Positions 15,112-23,797 of a stretch of 43,812 nucleotides of DNA are shown in pieces. The number at the start of each line of letters is the position of its first letter. Within the stretch, counting starts at the first letter, position 1. The notes beneath the pieces are model-generated. The model was not told where the DNA came from and did not search any database. It was given only the letters and a program-made list of their open reading frames with translations. The position numbers and the translations under genes were made by a program. The DNA lies in NCBI GenBank assembly GCA_002478145.1, contig DLMI01000050.1:1-43812 (forward strand). The letters run 5' to 3'. Source of the DNA: Acidobacteria bacterium UBA7540. Its GTDB lineage: Bacteria > Acidobacteriota > Terriglobia > UBA7540.

Positions 15112-17811
15112 TTACTTCGGGGAGGAGTTACTTGGTGGTGGGACAGCGCGCAATACCTCGAGGGCTTTTTGTGCATCGGAGTCATTGGGATCGATCTGCA
15201 ACGCTGTCTCGAGCTCGTGTTGGCTTGCTTGGATATCGCCCTGACGAGCAAAGATAAGCCCCAGGTTTCGATGCAGGACGGGGAGCTGTTTGCATTGTCC
15301 ACAAGTCTTAATGGATTCTTGTAGCTGCTCGACCGCCTGGGGCCAATTATGAGCGTTGGCCGCCTCCAAGGCAAAATTGTTAAGCGTCTGCACTCTGTCC
15401 GTCAATTGCTGGGTCTTTTGAAGCGCCTGGAAGCGCTCCATGTAGGCCCTGGCTTGCGGATCATTCGCCTTGGCAAGGGTGCGAGCTAGGTTGTATAGGC
15501 AAGACAGATTCTGAGGATCCAAGCTGACCGCCTTTTCCCAATGTTCAATCGCCTCCTGGGTCTTACCCGCGCGCATCAGGTTTTGGCCTAGCAAATAATG
15601 GGCGTCAGCGTTTTGGGGATCGATCGTGACGAGTCTGTCCAGCGCCTCCGTGGCACGCGGCGACGCGCCCAGAGCCAGGGCAAGGAGGTAGAGCGCGCGA
15701 GGGTAGTTAGGCTGCAACCGGCATGCCGTATCGAGGAAAGGAAGCGCCTCTTGTTTGTGGTCGAGGTCGTACAGCACTCGGCCCTTGTTGTAATAGGCTG
15801 GGGCATAATTTGGCGCCACACGGATGGCCTCCGAAAACTCCCTCAGCGCTCCTTGTAAGTCATACTGGTCCGCCAAGGCAATGCCCAGATTCAAGTGAGC
15901 ATCGGAAGACTCGGGACGCAGCGATACCACTTGTCGAAAAGCCTGGATACTCTCTTGGTGATGGTTCGTCTTGCCCTCGACCGTCCCGAGGGCGGTTAAA
16001 GCACCGACGTCATTCGGGGAGATTTTCAACGCCCGTTGGATCTGTTCCTTCGCGGCAGGGAAATCTCCCTGCCGGGCCATGAGCAGGCCCAGGTTAACGA
16101 AAGCTCTGGCATAGGTGGGACCGCTCTCCGTCACTTGGCGGAAGAGCGCACTTGCTTCAGAGTCCTTCCCTTGCTGACTGTACACGACACCAAGGTTGTT
16201 CTGGGCCTCTGCAAATTTCGGGTCAATCTCGAGCGCCGCACGAAATTCCCTCTCGGCTTCGTTCATCTTGCCTTCTGACGAATACACGAGGCCGAGGTCG
16301 TTGTGCGCGGTTGCCAGGTTGGGGTCAAGTTGAAGGGCCTTCTCCAAAGCCCCTTTCTCACCTTCTTTGTCCCCTAGCTTGGTGAGCGCCAGCGAGAGAT
16401 TGTATTGCCACTGGGCATTGTTTGGGTCGAGTTGGACAGCCTTTCGATAGGCCTCAGCAGCTTCGCGCACCTTACCCTCTTGCAGGAGCCGGTTACCTTC
16501 GTTATTGAGGTCGCCGGCGGAACTCTCCTCGTTCGCCTGGTTTTTCAGTCCCTGGAATGTCTGCATCTCTTGCTTCGAGCGTGTTACGTCCCCCTGCTTC
16601 CGCAGTTGAAGAGCAAGTTGGTAATGGGCATCGGCGAAATGGGGGTTTATTTTCCCGGCCGCGACGAGTTGTTCGATGGCCTCATTCGTTTTCCCTGTCT
16701 TCGCCAAAGCCGACCCGAGGTCGTAACGTATTTCGTAATCGTCAGGTTTCAGCTCTCTTGCGCGCTCCAATGTCTCGACAGCCTTCGGGAGTTGGGTCAG
16801 TCCTGTGTAGGCAGACCCCAGCAGATGAAAGCCCTCCGCGTCGTTGGGCTGACGGTGGGTGTACTCGCTCAGGTATGATACGGCGTCCGAGAACTTGCCA
16901 AGCTGTACTAGTACCTTGGCCACCGAATAGCGCGCCGCATCGTAATGGGGGTCAATCCGCACAGCCTCCTTGAAGTTGGCTATCGCCTTTTGGCATCCGA
17001 GAGGTGGCCCCTGCTTTGCATACACTGTCCCCAAATTGAAGTATGCCTCGGCATCGTCGGGATGGGCCTTGATCACCTTCTCGAGGGTTCCAATCGCCTG
17101 ATCCGACTGCCCGTTCTCCGCATAAGCCACCGCGAGCGTCGTTTGAAGCTGAGGCTTCAGATCCGGGGGCGACGACGATTTGAGTACATCCTGTAAACAC
17201 ACTATAGCGGCGGTGTACCGCTTCTGGTCAATCAGGACCTGTCCGAGATTCAGAGCGGCCACTGCAAATGTGGGGTCGCATTTGAGCGCTGCCTTGAATT
17301 CTTCCACCGCTGCCTCCAGCTCTCCCTGCTGCTGCAAAAGGCTGCCCAGTGCATTGTGAGCGTCCGGTGAGTCAGGCTTTTGTTGGATCAGAATGTGGAA
17401 ATGATCGGCGGCCTTTTTCTCTTCACCTTTTTTGATTAACGCCAAAGCAAGGTTGTAGCGGGCACGCCAGTCCTGCTCATCAAGGCGCAGGGCTTCCTCA
17501 AAAGCCGGAATCGCACAGTTCAGTTCGTCCCCTTCCGCAAAAAGAACCCCGAGCGCATTGTAAGCTTCCGCAGTGGCATGACGCGCCACGACCGTTAGGA
17601 GGTCGCCCACACGTTGGTTTAACTTGCCTAGATTCTGACACGCCGGGGGCAGAGGTTGTTTCTTCCGTGGGCTGGGTTCGTGTGCCTGCGGTGAGGACGC
17701 GTTTGTCGTCCCAGAGAAGACAATTACGCCTAGAGCCATGAGCACGGAACACGCAACATGACAGGCGAGAAGATCGAAGTATTTGTTCTCTGGCATCATT
17801 GAGTAACCCAC
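15112..17811 (-). CDS. Large exported TPR-repeat protein
   Basis: The 899-residue protein starts with a hydrophobic export signal (about residues 12-38, ending near TTNASS), then about 20 tetratricopeptide repeats. Each has the 34-residue pattern with W/L-G-Y-A-F positions, for example AYNALGVLFAEGDELNCAIP and AFEEALRLDEQDWRARYNLA. A linker near residue 420 (KNQANEESSAGDLNNEGNRL) divides the array into two blocks. TPR arrays bind protein partners. This is a paralogue of the TPR protein at 23798, sharing the repeat order of its first half, including the SSPPDLK/GPPKELE insert. It is 36 bases downstream of the MaoC-like gene and probably in one transcript with it and the LacI gene. The partner may be the TonB machinery or a glycosidase complex (inference). 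A second ATG five codons in is an alternative start. Confidence 0.85.
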   Translation of the reverse strand: MGYSMMPENKYFDLLACHVACSVLMALGVIVFSGTTNASSPQAHEPSPRKKQPLPPACQNLGKLNQRVGDLLTVVARHATAEAYNALGVLFAEGDELNCAIPAFEEALRLDEQDWRARYNLALALIKKGEEKKAADHFHILIQQKPDSPDAHNALGSLLQQQGELEAAVEEFKAALKCDPTFAVAALNLGQVLIDQKRYTAAIVCLQDVLKSSSPPDLKPQLQTTLAVAYAENGQSDQAIGTLEKVIKAHPDDAEAYFNLGTVYAKQGPPLGCQKAIANFKEAVRIDPHYDAARYSVAKVLVQLGKFSDAVSYLSEYTHRQPNDAEGFHLLGSAYTGLTQLPKAVETLERARELKPDDYEIRYDLGSALAKTGKTNEAIEQLVAAGKINPHFADAHYQLALQLRKQGDVTRSKQEMQTFQGLKNQANEESSAGDLNNEGNRLLQEGKVREAAEAYRKAVQLDPNNAQWQYNLSLALTKLGDKEGEKGALEKALQLDPNLATAHNDLGLVYSSEGKMNEAEREFRAALEIDPKFAEAQNNLGVVYSQQGKDSEASALFRQVTESGPTYARAFVNLGLLMARQGDFPAAKEQIQRALKISPNDVGALTALGTVEGKTNHHQESIQAFRQVVSLRPESSDAHLNLGIALADQYDLQGALREFSEAIRVAPNYAPAYYNKGRVLYDLDHKQEALPFLDTACRLQPNYPRALYLLALALGASPRATEALDRLVTIDPQNADAHYLLGQNLMRAGKTQEAIEHWEKAVSLDPQNLSCLYNLARTLAKANDPQARAYMERFQALQKTQQLTDRVQTLNNFALEAANAHNWPQAVEQLQESIKTCGQCKQLPVLHRNLGLIFARQGDIQASQHELETALQIDPNDSDAQKALEVLRAVPPPSNSSPK

Positions 17812-17847
17812 CGTCCCCTCGTCAAGGGCGCAGCACAGGGTTCTTGC

Positions 17848-18294
17848 TCAGCACTTTTTCCGCTTCACCATGAGCAGATGTTCGCACACCATTACAATCC
17901 CGTTTTGTTGGTTAATAGCTTCAAGCAGTTCGATGACGAAACCGTGGTCGCGGCGTTTGGGGGAGTCGCGTTTTTCCTTGAGCGCGACCCTGACGCGAAG
18001 CGTGTCGCCGATGAAAACGGGCTTGATGAAACGCAGCCGGTCGTATCCGTAAGTGAAGGTCTGAGGATTAACATCACCCGCACTGAGACCCACGGCAACG
18101 GTGAAAACCAGAGTGCCGTGGGCGATGCGTCGCCCAATTTCCTGTCCCTTGCACCATTCGGCGTCCATATGATGCGGATAGAAATCGCCGCTTTGCCCCG
18201 CGTGCAGCACGATGTCGGTTTCGGTTATAGTCCGGCCCAGGGTTTCGCGGGTAGAACCAACTTGATAAACTTCAAAGTACTTGGACTGAATCAT
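17848..18294 (-). CDS. MaoC-like hotdog-fold dehydratase
   Basis: The 148-residue protein has the MaoC/R-specific enoyl-CoA hydratase pattern: [23 protein letters not shown], where the D...H hydratase pair is expected, then [20 protein letters not shown] and [19 protein letters not shown]. Family members hydrate trans-2-enoyl-CoA or dehydrate beta-hydroxyacyl-CoA; several relatives act on small branched acids such as mesaconyl-CoA. It sits between a LacI regulator and a TPR gene on the same strand, an odd place for fatty-acid metabolism. A role in degrading a sugar-derived acid is possible but unsupported. The ribosome binding site is weak (GGGA). Length and motifs look intact. Confidence 0.85.
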   Translation of the reverse strand: MIQSKYFEVYQVGSTRETLGRTITETDIVLHAGQSGDFYPHHMDAEWCKGQEIGRRIAHGTLVFTVAVGLSAGDVNPQTFTYGYDRLRFIKPVFIGDTLRVRVALKEKRDSPKRRDHGFVIELLEAINQQNGIVMVCEHLLMVKRKKC

Positions 18295-18510
18295 TGGCTG
18301 GGTCCCATAGCTCGAAATCGTTTCCCACTGACAAGCGGCATTTTATTCATAGAATTCGGTCTTTTAAATGAAAGAAAAATGGTATGCGCAGGCGATCCTC
18401 CGAGTCTGTGGTTGGTTTGGGTCGTCTTTGTCCACGCGGGGTGGCATTGAGCCGTGGTGATGCTGAGTAAGGACACTGGCTTCGCACCGGCAAAACCTAA
18501 GATCCCCTGG

Positions 18511-19695
18511 CTACCGCCCGCCTCTTGACCCAGATGCGTCGCCAAGCCGAGGAATTTGGCCTTCCACGACCGATGACTGTTCCGGGGGTCGCGATGCTGC
18601 GGGTTCTGTGGCTGCGGACGACCTGGGAATTAGCGGGATCGAGTTCTGCTGGGGGCGGACGGAGCGACGCGCAAGTGGGGCGGTCGACTCACGCACGCGC
18701 AGTTCCGCCTTTAGGACTACCCGATTTCCGTCGCCGCTCTTGGGACATTGATCCGGAGCCTCGATCACCTGCAACAACATTTCTGTAGCCAACTCGCCCA
18801 TTTCGTAAGACGGCTGGACGACTACCGTTAGCCTCGGACTGAAGAGTTCAGACCAATCAAAGTCGTCGAAGCCGCACACGCTTACGTCTTGGGGACAGAT
18901 CAGACCGAGATCCTTGAGAGCACGCATTACGCCCAGGGTCATTCGGTTGTTGCAAACAAGGATGGCCGTGGGCGGATTCGGAAGCTGAAGGAATTCCAAC
19001 GCCGCGCGATATCCGCCCTCCATTGAAAAACCACCAGGTCGAACGTACTCCTCGCGCAGCGGAAGATGTGCTTCCTGGAGCGCCTTGCAGAAGCCCTGAA
19101 GACGTCCGGAACCGGTCAAAGTCGTCTCCGGGCCGACAATGATTGCGATGGATTCGTGGCCCAACTCAATCAGGTGGCGGGCGGCCTGACAACTTGCGAG
19201 CACGTTGTCAACCACTATAACCCTGCCGTTGAATTCTCTGGGCTCGCGGTCAAAGCAAACGATTGGGGGTCGCCGCCCAGCCAGCCTGCTCTCCGCCAAG
19301 CTCGCTTGCGCGGAGGCTAGCAATATACCATCCACGCGTCGGCGAACGAGCATGGTGAGCAGATCTCGCTCCTGAACCGGGTCTTCATGTGAGTCACACA
19401 GCACAACTGAGAAACCGTGTCGGCGGGCCTTGGTTTCAACTCCCCGAAATATATCGTTGAAAAAAAGGTTAGAAACATCCGGGACGACCATGCCGATGGT
19501 GAATGTACGGTTGACCTTGAGGCTGCGCGCCACTTCGTTGGGATGAAAGTCCAGAGTCGCCATCGCGTCCTCGACACGCCGGGTCAACTCCGGGCTTACG
19601 CCCCTTCTTCCATTTACAATCGTAGAAACGGTGGTCACTGAAACGCGTGCAAGCCTGGCCACGTCTCGCATAGTGTACGAAGTTGACTTCTTCAT
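18511..19695 (-). CDS. LacI-family transcriptional regulator (TonB/GH31 circuit)
   Basis: Reading from ATG 19695 (GGGAG eight bases upstream) gives 394 residues. The helix-turn-helix is TMRDVARLARVSVTTVSTIV, followed by a hinge (EVARSLKVNRTFTIGMVVPD) and an effector domain with DGILLASAQASL, HESIAIIVGP, ILVCNNRMTLGVMRALKDLG and SVCGFDDFDW. The family usually ends soon after VRESTAP; here about 50 further low-complexity residues rich in Pro, Arg and Ser follow, perhaps read-through into former non-coding DNA. It is divergent from the TonB receptor gene. The two operator-like sites in the intervening DNA, repeated before the GH31 gene, make those two genes its likely targets. A GCAACGGTTATT at about 19761-19772 could serve autoregulation. 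Confidence 0.9.
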   Translation of the reverse strand: MKKSTSYTMRDVARLARVSVTTVSTIVNGRRGVSPELTRRVEDAMATLDFHPNEVARSLKVNRTFTIGMVVPDVSNLFFNDIFRGVETKARRHGFSVVLCDSHEDPVQERDLLTMLVRRRVDGILLASAQASLAESRLAGRRPPIVCFDREPREFNGRVIVVDNVLASCQAARHLIELGHESIAIIVGPETTLTGSGRLQGFCKALQEAHLPLREEYVRPGGFSMEGGYRAALEFLQLPNPPTAILVCNNRMTLGVMRALKDLGLICPQDVSVCGFDDFDWSELFSPRLTVVVQPSYEMGELATEMLLQVIEAPDQCPKSGDGNRVVLKAELRVRESTAPLARRSVRPQQNSIPLIPRSSAATEPAASRPPEQSSVVEGQIPRLGDASGSRGGR

Positions 19696-19785
19696 CGATA
19701 AGCTCCCTACCCATTCGGAGTTCGCGACGGCCAAGAGTATATACATTTCCAAAACGATGCGCAACGGTTATTTCTGTTGACTTAC

Positions 19786-19797
19786 AGGAACGTTACA
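19786..19797 (+). promoter_or_regulatory. LacI-type operator, distal, copy B
   Basis: AGGAACGTTACA, an imperfect palindrome around CG. Its reverse complement shares TGTAACGTTCC with the copy A site at 12542-12553. It lies 66 bases from the proximal operator. Confidence 0.5.
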
Positions 19798-19863
19798 TAT
19801 CATCAGTAGGTTTGGCTATCATGTTGATATAATAGAGCTTGTATACAACACGTAAAAAACTAT

Positions 19864-19875
19864 TGTAACGGTAAA
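19864..19875 (+). promoter_or_regulatory. LacI-type operator, proximal, copy B
   Basis: TGTAACGGTAAA, identical to the copy A site, ending seven bases before the -35 box of the TonB receptor promoter. Confidence 0.55.
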
Positions 19876-19882
19876 ATTATTC

Positions 19883-19911
19883 TTGACAAAGCTCTTTTCG
19901 CGTGGTAAACA
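19883..19911 (+). promoter_or_regulatory. Sigma70-type promoter of the TonB receptor gene
   Basis: TTGACA (19883-19888), 17-base spacer, TAAACA (19906-19911), with the same boxes and nearly the same spacer as in front of the GH31 gene. Transcription would start near 19918. Confidence 0.65.
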
Positions 19912-20281
19912 GCTAGCGGTGGTCAGTTGTGAGTCTTGGAGTAAGGAAGTATTGCAAACAGGATGTGTTGCAAACATGTGGACCCACTGGATCGGAGCGC
20001 TAGACCTTGCGGTCGACGGCTCATTTGACTACCAGCGACCGCAGAAACAACGGCCAGAATCTGAATGTTGGAACAGATCCACATGGCGCTCGTAAAGGCG
20101 TATACATATCATCGTTTTTTTGCTTCAACTGCGTCTGCGTCGGGTATTGGTCAATTGGCGCCCCGTGGTGCCCTTTTAATAACCACGACAGAAAACCACC
20201 GGGAAACTTGGGGAGTGCACTGCCAGATGGTGGTGTCTCAAAAGGCCCAAGGATTCTTATGGAAAAAGGAGATAAACGACA

Positions 20282-23200
20282 ATGAAATGCTCTTTTAACA
20301 AAACCCCAGGTCATCTCGTTTGCCGCCTAAGCGTAATTGCGGCAGGGCTGACCTTGTTTACTGTTTTCCTTGTGAATGCGCCCACCGCATTCGGCCAGGG
20401 TTCAACGGGAGCGATCAACGGCACGATCGCGGACGCCAGTGGAGCCGTCATTCCAGGAGCGAAGGTGGTCTTGCAGAGCCTCGCGACTAGTGGGGAGCGC
20501 GTAGCCATAGCTAACGCAACGGGAAGCTACGTGTTTCCGGAGGTTCTCCCTGGCAATTACACAATCCAGGTCAGCGCGCAAGGTTTTGCTACTTCGAAGG
20601 AGGGAGCCTTCACGCTGAATGTCGACCAGACAGAAACACACAACTTCACTTTAACCATCGGCCCGAACGTGCAAGAAGTTACCGTGTCAGGCGCGTCGAT
20701 GCACGTGGAGGCTTCCACGGCAGAACTGGGCACGGCGATTGCGGCGACGGAAGTGAACGATCTGCCCCTGAACGGACGGAATTTCCTTGAACTCCTCACC
20801 CTGACGCCGGGCATATCTCCGATCAACACAGCTCAGAATGCGGCTGGGGGAGGCATATGGGCAGGCAATACAATCGGCTCGTTCACCTATCCCTCCGTAA
20901 ATGGGCAGTGCAACCGCTGCAACCTGTTCCTGCTGGATGGATTCATGGACCAGATTACGAACATGAGCATCGTCGGTGCAACACCCATTATCGATGGCAT
21001 TCAGGAGTTTAAGGTCCAGTCCCACAACGATACTTCGCAGTATGGCGGAGCCGTGGGTGGACTCATCAACGTGGCAACGAGAGGGGGGACAAACCAGTAT
21101 CACGGCGACGTGTGGGAGTTTCTCCGAAACAACGACTTAGACTCGCGCAACTTCTTCTTCGCGAACACCATTCCCTACAAACAGAACCAGTTTGGCGGAG
21201 TCTTTGGCGGGCCGCTCCTCCCCAGCCACTTCCGTAGCGGAGCAGCCAAGACTTGGTTCTTTATATCGTTTGAGGGCTTCCGTAGTGTCAAGTCCAGTTC
21301 CACTCTGTTGAACGTCGTCACTCCTGCGGAGCTGACAGGGGACTTGAGCGCTCTCACTGGCACGCAGATCTACAATCCGTTTTCGACCGCGCCTGATCCG
21401 GCCCATCCCGGCGAATACACGCGCAGCCCCTTTATGTGCGACGCATCCGGCAATGCCCTACCGGCCGTGAACGGCATTCAGGCGGCGGGCACCCCCTGCA
21501 ACAAGATTCCCGCTAGCATGATCGACCAGAATCTGGTGAAGTTCGTTCAGGCTGCTTTGCCGACCCCCATTAACACCGGCGTAGTGGGCTACAATGCGAT
21601 TGACTCCACTCCGAACTTCATCCCACAGGAAGCGGGCTCGCTGCGCCTCGACCACCAGTTCACCACGCAGACCAGTGCTTGGGCGCGATACACGGGATTC
21701 GACCAGCCGGATCAGATGGCGGATGGCTGGCCCGGCACGAGGCTGTGGAATTACTTCCATGGCTACCAGGCCGCTGGAACAATCACTCATGCCTTCAGCG
21801 ACGGGTCCAAGGTTCTCAGTGGTGGCTTCGCGCGGGTCGGTGTTGTGGACAACGAAGTCCCTAATGACGGCGTGCCGCCTAACCTGTGGTCACAGGTCGG
21901 GTTTTCGCCCAACTTTGCCGCAAACTTCACAGAAGGTTATTTCTTTAACCCTAGCGTACTCATTTCGGGATTCAATACCAGGCCAAGCAACGGTTGGACA
22001 GGGAATCAGATTTCTGACATTTACGAAGGGAGGGGCGACTTCACCATGGTTCACCGCCGCCATACCATCCAGATGGGTGCTGATTTTTCTGCTAACAACT
22101 TAGATGCCTGGAATCTTTCTGTTGACGATTCCTTCAGTACCCCGCAGACCTCGAACTTAGAATCTCCGGCAGGAACCGGAGCTGGGCTGGCCTCTTTCCT
22201 GCTGGGAGTTCCGGACAGCGCTCAGCGCCGCAATACGCGTCAGACGACGCACGGCGGTTGGTGTGACGGGTTGTATATCCAGGACTCCTGGAAGGCCTTT
22301 GGCAAGCTGACCGTCAACATCGGCTTGCGATACGACCTTATGCTAAGGCAGATCTATGGCGACGCAAAGACCGGGAACCAGTTCGTGGGGAACACAGACT
22401 TGGACAAAGGGGTGTATATTCTGGCCAATGTTCCGCCCGCCTGCAACGCGGCCGCGGGCGTGGGCGCTCCCTGCATTCCGGGCGGCACCCTGCCTGCGAA
22501 CGTCATTGTGACCCCCTTCTCGAACCATGCCATCTTGCACAACAGCTATGACAACTGGGGCCCGAGATTGGGACTCGCCTACCACCTGCGTCCGAGCACG
22601 GTGGTCCGGGCGGCGGCTGGAAAGTTCTTTGACCTCTGGTCAGCGACTGGGCAGATGGCTCAGAACTACGAAGGAAATTGGCCTTCCCTTGGGGAACTCA
22701 TCTCCCAAAACCTTAACTACCCAACCTCGACCACTTCGTTGCCCAATACCACTTGGCAGGATCCGTTCCATTCAGGTTCTGGGGCTGTTCAGTTACCGGC
22801 CCCCAATCCGTTCAGTCAGGTGAATTGGATGACGGACCCCAGAATACAGAACGCTTACTCCGAGCAGTGGAATACAGGTGTCCAACAATCGTTCGGTGTT
22901 TCCACGATCTTGGAAGCCGACTATGTAGGGTCACATGATTCTCGGTTGGACAGCGGAGGAATCGGGAACGTTGCAAGAACTCCGGGCCCAGGTGACATTG
23001 CCCCTCGCGAGCCTTTTCCTTATATCACCCCGACCTTCTACGACAAGAGCATTGGCAGGGCCAGCTACAACGCCTTCCAGTTCAAATTGAGGAGAACGGC
23101 CACCAAGGGTTTGTCGTACATCATCTCCTACACTTGGTCCAAGACAATGAACACTGGCTGCGATGGCTTTTTCGGGTCGGAAGGCGCCAGCATCCAACAG

Positions 23201-23785
23201 TACTACCGCCTAGGCGCCGACAAGAGCGTGGCAGGGTTCAACGTTCCACAGATGCTGTCGGCAAACTGGACCTACGACCTCCCCTTCGGCAAGGGCATGA
23301 GGTTCTCAAGCGGAAGCAAGGGGTTGGACGCGGTGATCGGCAACTGGGCGCTCAACGGGATTTTCACGATAAGGTCTGGAGAGCCTTTCACCCTCGCCGT
23401 CAGCGGTGACATCGCCAATATTGGAGGCAACGACGAGCGCCCGAACATCGTGGGCCCGCCGATTCCGTCGAACCGGACTTGGCAGAATTACATTGACACT
23501 TCCTCGTACCAAGTCCCCGCGGCCTACACCTTTGGCGACCTGGGGCGAAACGCCAACAGCCTGGGGAAAGCGTCCAACTTGGATCTCTCTGTCTTCAGGG
23601 ATTTCCCGCTTCCGCTCACTGAGGTCACACGGCTTCAATTCCGGGCAGAGTTCTTCAACTCGCTCAACCATCCCGTCCTGGGTGGGTGTCTGGATTCCAC
23701 CGTCCAAGACCCGAACTTCGGCATAGCTGGCTGCACGCGCAACACGGAGAGGCAGATCCAGTTTGGCTTGAAGTTCTATTTCTGA
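20282..23785 (+). CDS. TonB-dependent outer-membrane receptor, Oar-like with carboxypeptidase-regulatory-like domain
   Basis: The 1167-residue protein has a signal peptide (hydrophobic core LSVIAAGLTLFTVFLVNAP, ending near AFGQG). A CarboxypepD_reg-like beta-sandwich (about 40-125; GAINGTIADASGAVIPGAKV) follows, then a plug domain (NDLPLNGRNFLELLTLTPGI; VGGLINVATRGGTNQYHGDV) and a long TonB/Oar-type barrel ending in the aromatic FGLKFYF expected for outer-membrane insertion. AAGGAG precedes the ATG by about 12 bases. Such receptors import large ligands, in Acidobacteriota probably oligosaccharides, using TonB energy. It is followed after 12 bases by a TPR gene. Its promoter region duplicates that of the GH31 gene, so both probably answer the same sugar. 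No SusD-like partner is present. Confidence 0.92.
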   Translation: MKCSFNKTPGHLVCRLSVIAAGLTLFTVFLVNAPTAFGQGSTGAINGTIADASGAVIPGAKVVLQSLATSGERVAIANATGSYVFPEVLPGNYTIQVSAQGFATSKEGAFTLNVDQTETHNFTLTIGPNVQEVTVSGASMHVEASTAELGTAIAATEVNDLPLNGRNFLELLTLTPGISPINTAQNAAGGGIWAGNTIGSFTYPSVNGQCNRCNLFLLDGFMDQITNMSIVGATPIIDGIQEFKVQSHNDTSQYGGAVGGLINVATRGGTNQYHGDVWEFLRNNDLDSRNFFFANTIPYKQNQFGGVFGGPLLPSHFRSGAAKTWFFISFEGFRSVKSSSTLLNVVTPAELTGDLSALTGTQIYNPFSTAPDPAHPGEYTRSPFMCDASGNALPAVNGIQAAGTPCNKIPASMIDQNLVKFVQAALPTPINTGVVGYNAIDSTPNFIPQEAGSLRLDHQFTTQTSAWARYTGFDQPDQMADGWPGTRLWNYFHGYQAAGTITHAFSDGSKVLSGGFARVGVVDNEVPNDGVPPNLWSQVGFSPNFAANFTEGYFFNPSVLISGFNTRPSNGWTGNQISDIYEGRGDFTMVHRRHTIQMGADFSANNLDAWNLSVDDSFSTPQTSNLESPAGTGAGLASFLLGVPDSAQRRNTRQTTHGGWCDGLYIQDSWKAFGKLTVNIGLRYDLMLRQIYGDAKTGNQFVGNTDLDKGVYILANVPPACNAAAGVGAPCIPGGTLPANVIVTPFSNHAILHNSYDNWGPRLGLAYHLRPSTVVRAAAGKFFDLWSATGQMAQNYEGNWPSLGELISQNLNYPTSTTSLPNTTWQDPFHSGSGAVQLPAPNPFSQVNWMTDPRIQNAYSEQWNTGVQQSFGVSTILEADYVGSHDSRLDSGGIGNVARTPGPGDIAPREPFPYITPTFYDKSIGRASYNAFQFKLRRTATKGLSYIISYTWSKTMNTGCDGFFGSEGASIQQYYRLGADKSVAGFNVPQMLSANWTYDLPFGKGMRFSSGSKGLDAVIGNWALNGIFTIRSGEPFTLAVSGDIANIGGNDERPNIVGPPIPSNRTWQNYIDTSSYQVPAAYTFGDLGRNANSLGKASNLDLSVFRDFPLPLTEVTRLQFRAEFFNSLNHPVLGGCLDSTVQDPNFGIAGCTRNTERQIQFGLKFYF

Positions 23786-23797
23786 GCCTCCCAGCCA

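Larger units (their letters stand above)
19786..20079 (+). repeat. Promoter-leader repeat, copy B (TonB receptor gene)
   Basis: This 294-base segment is the plus-strand counterpart of 12258-12553. It contains, in order, distal operator, 66-base spacer, proximal operator, promoter, then about 165 bases of leader with long matching blocks. The TonB start codon lies another 200 bases on, so this copy's leader is roughly 360 bases. Confidence 0.85.
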
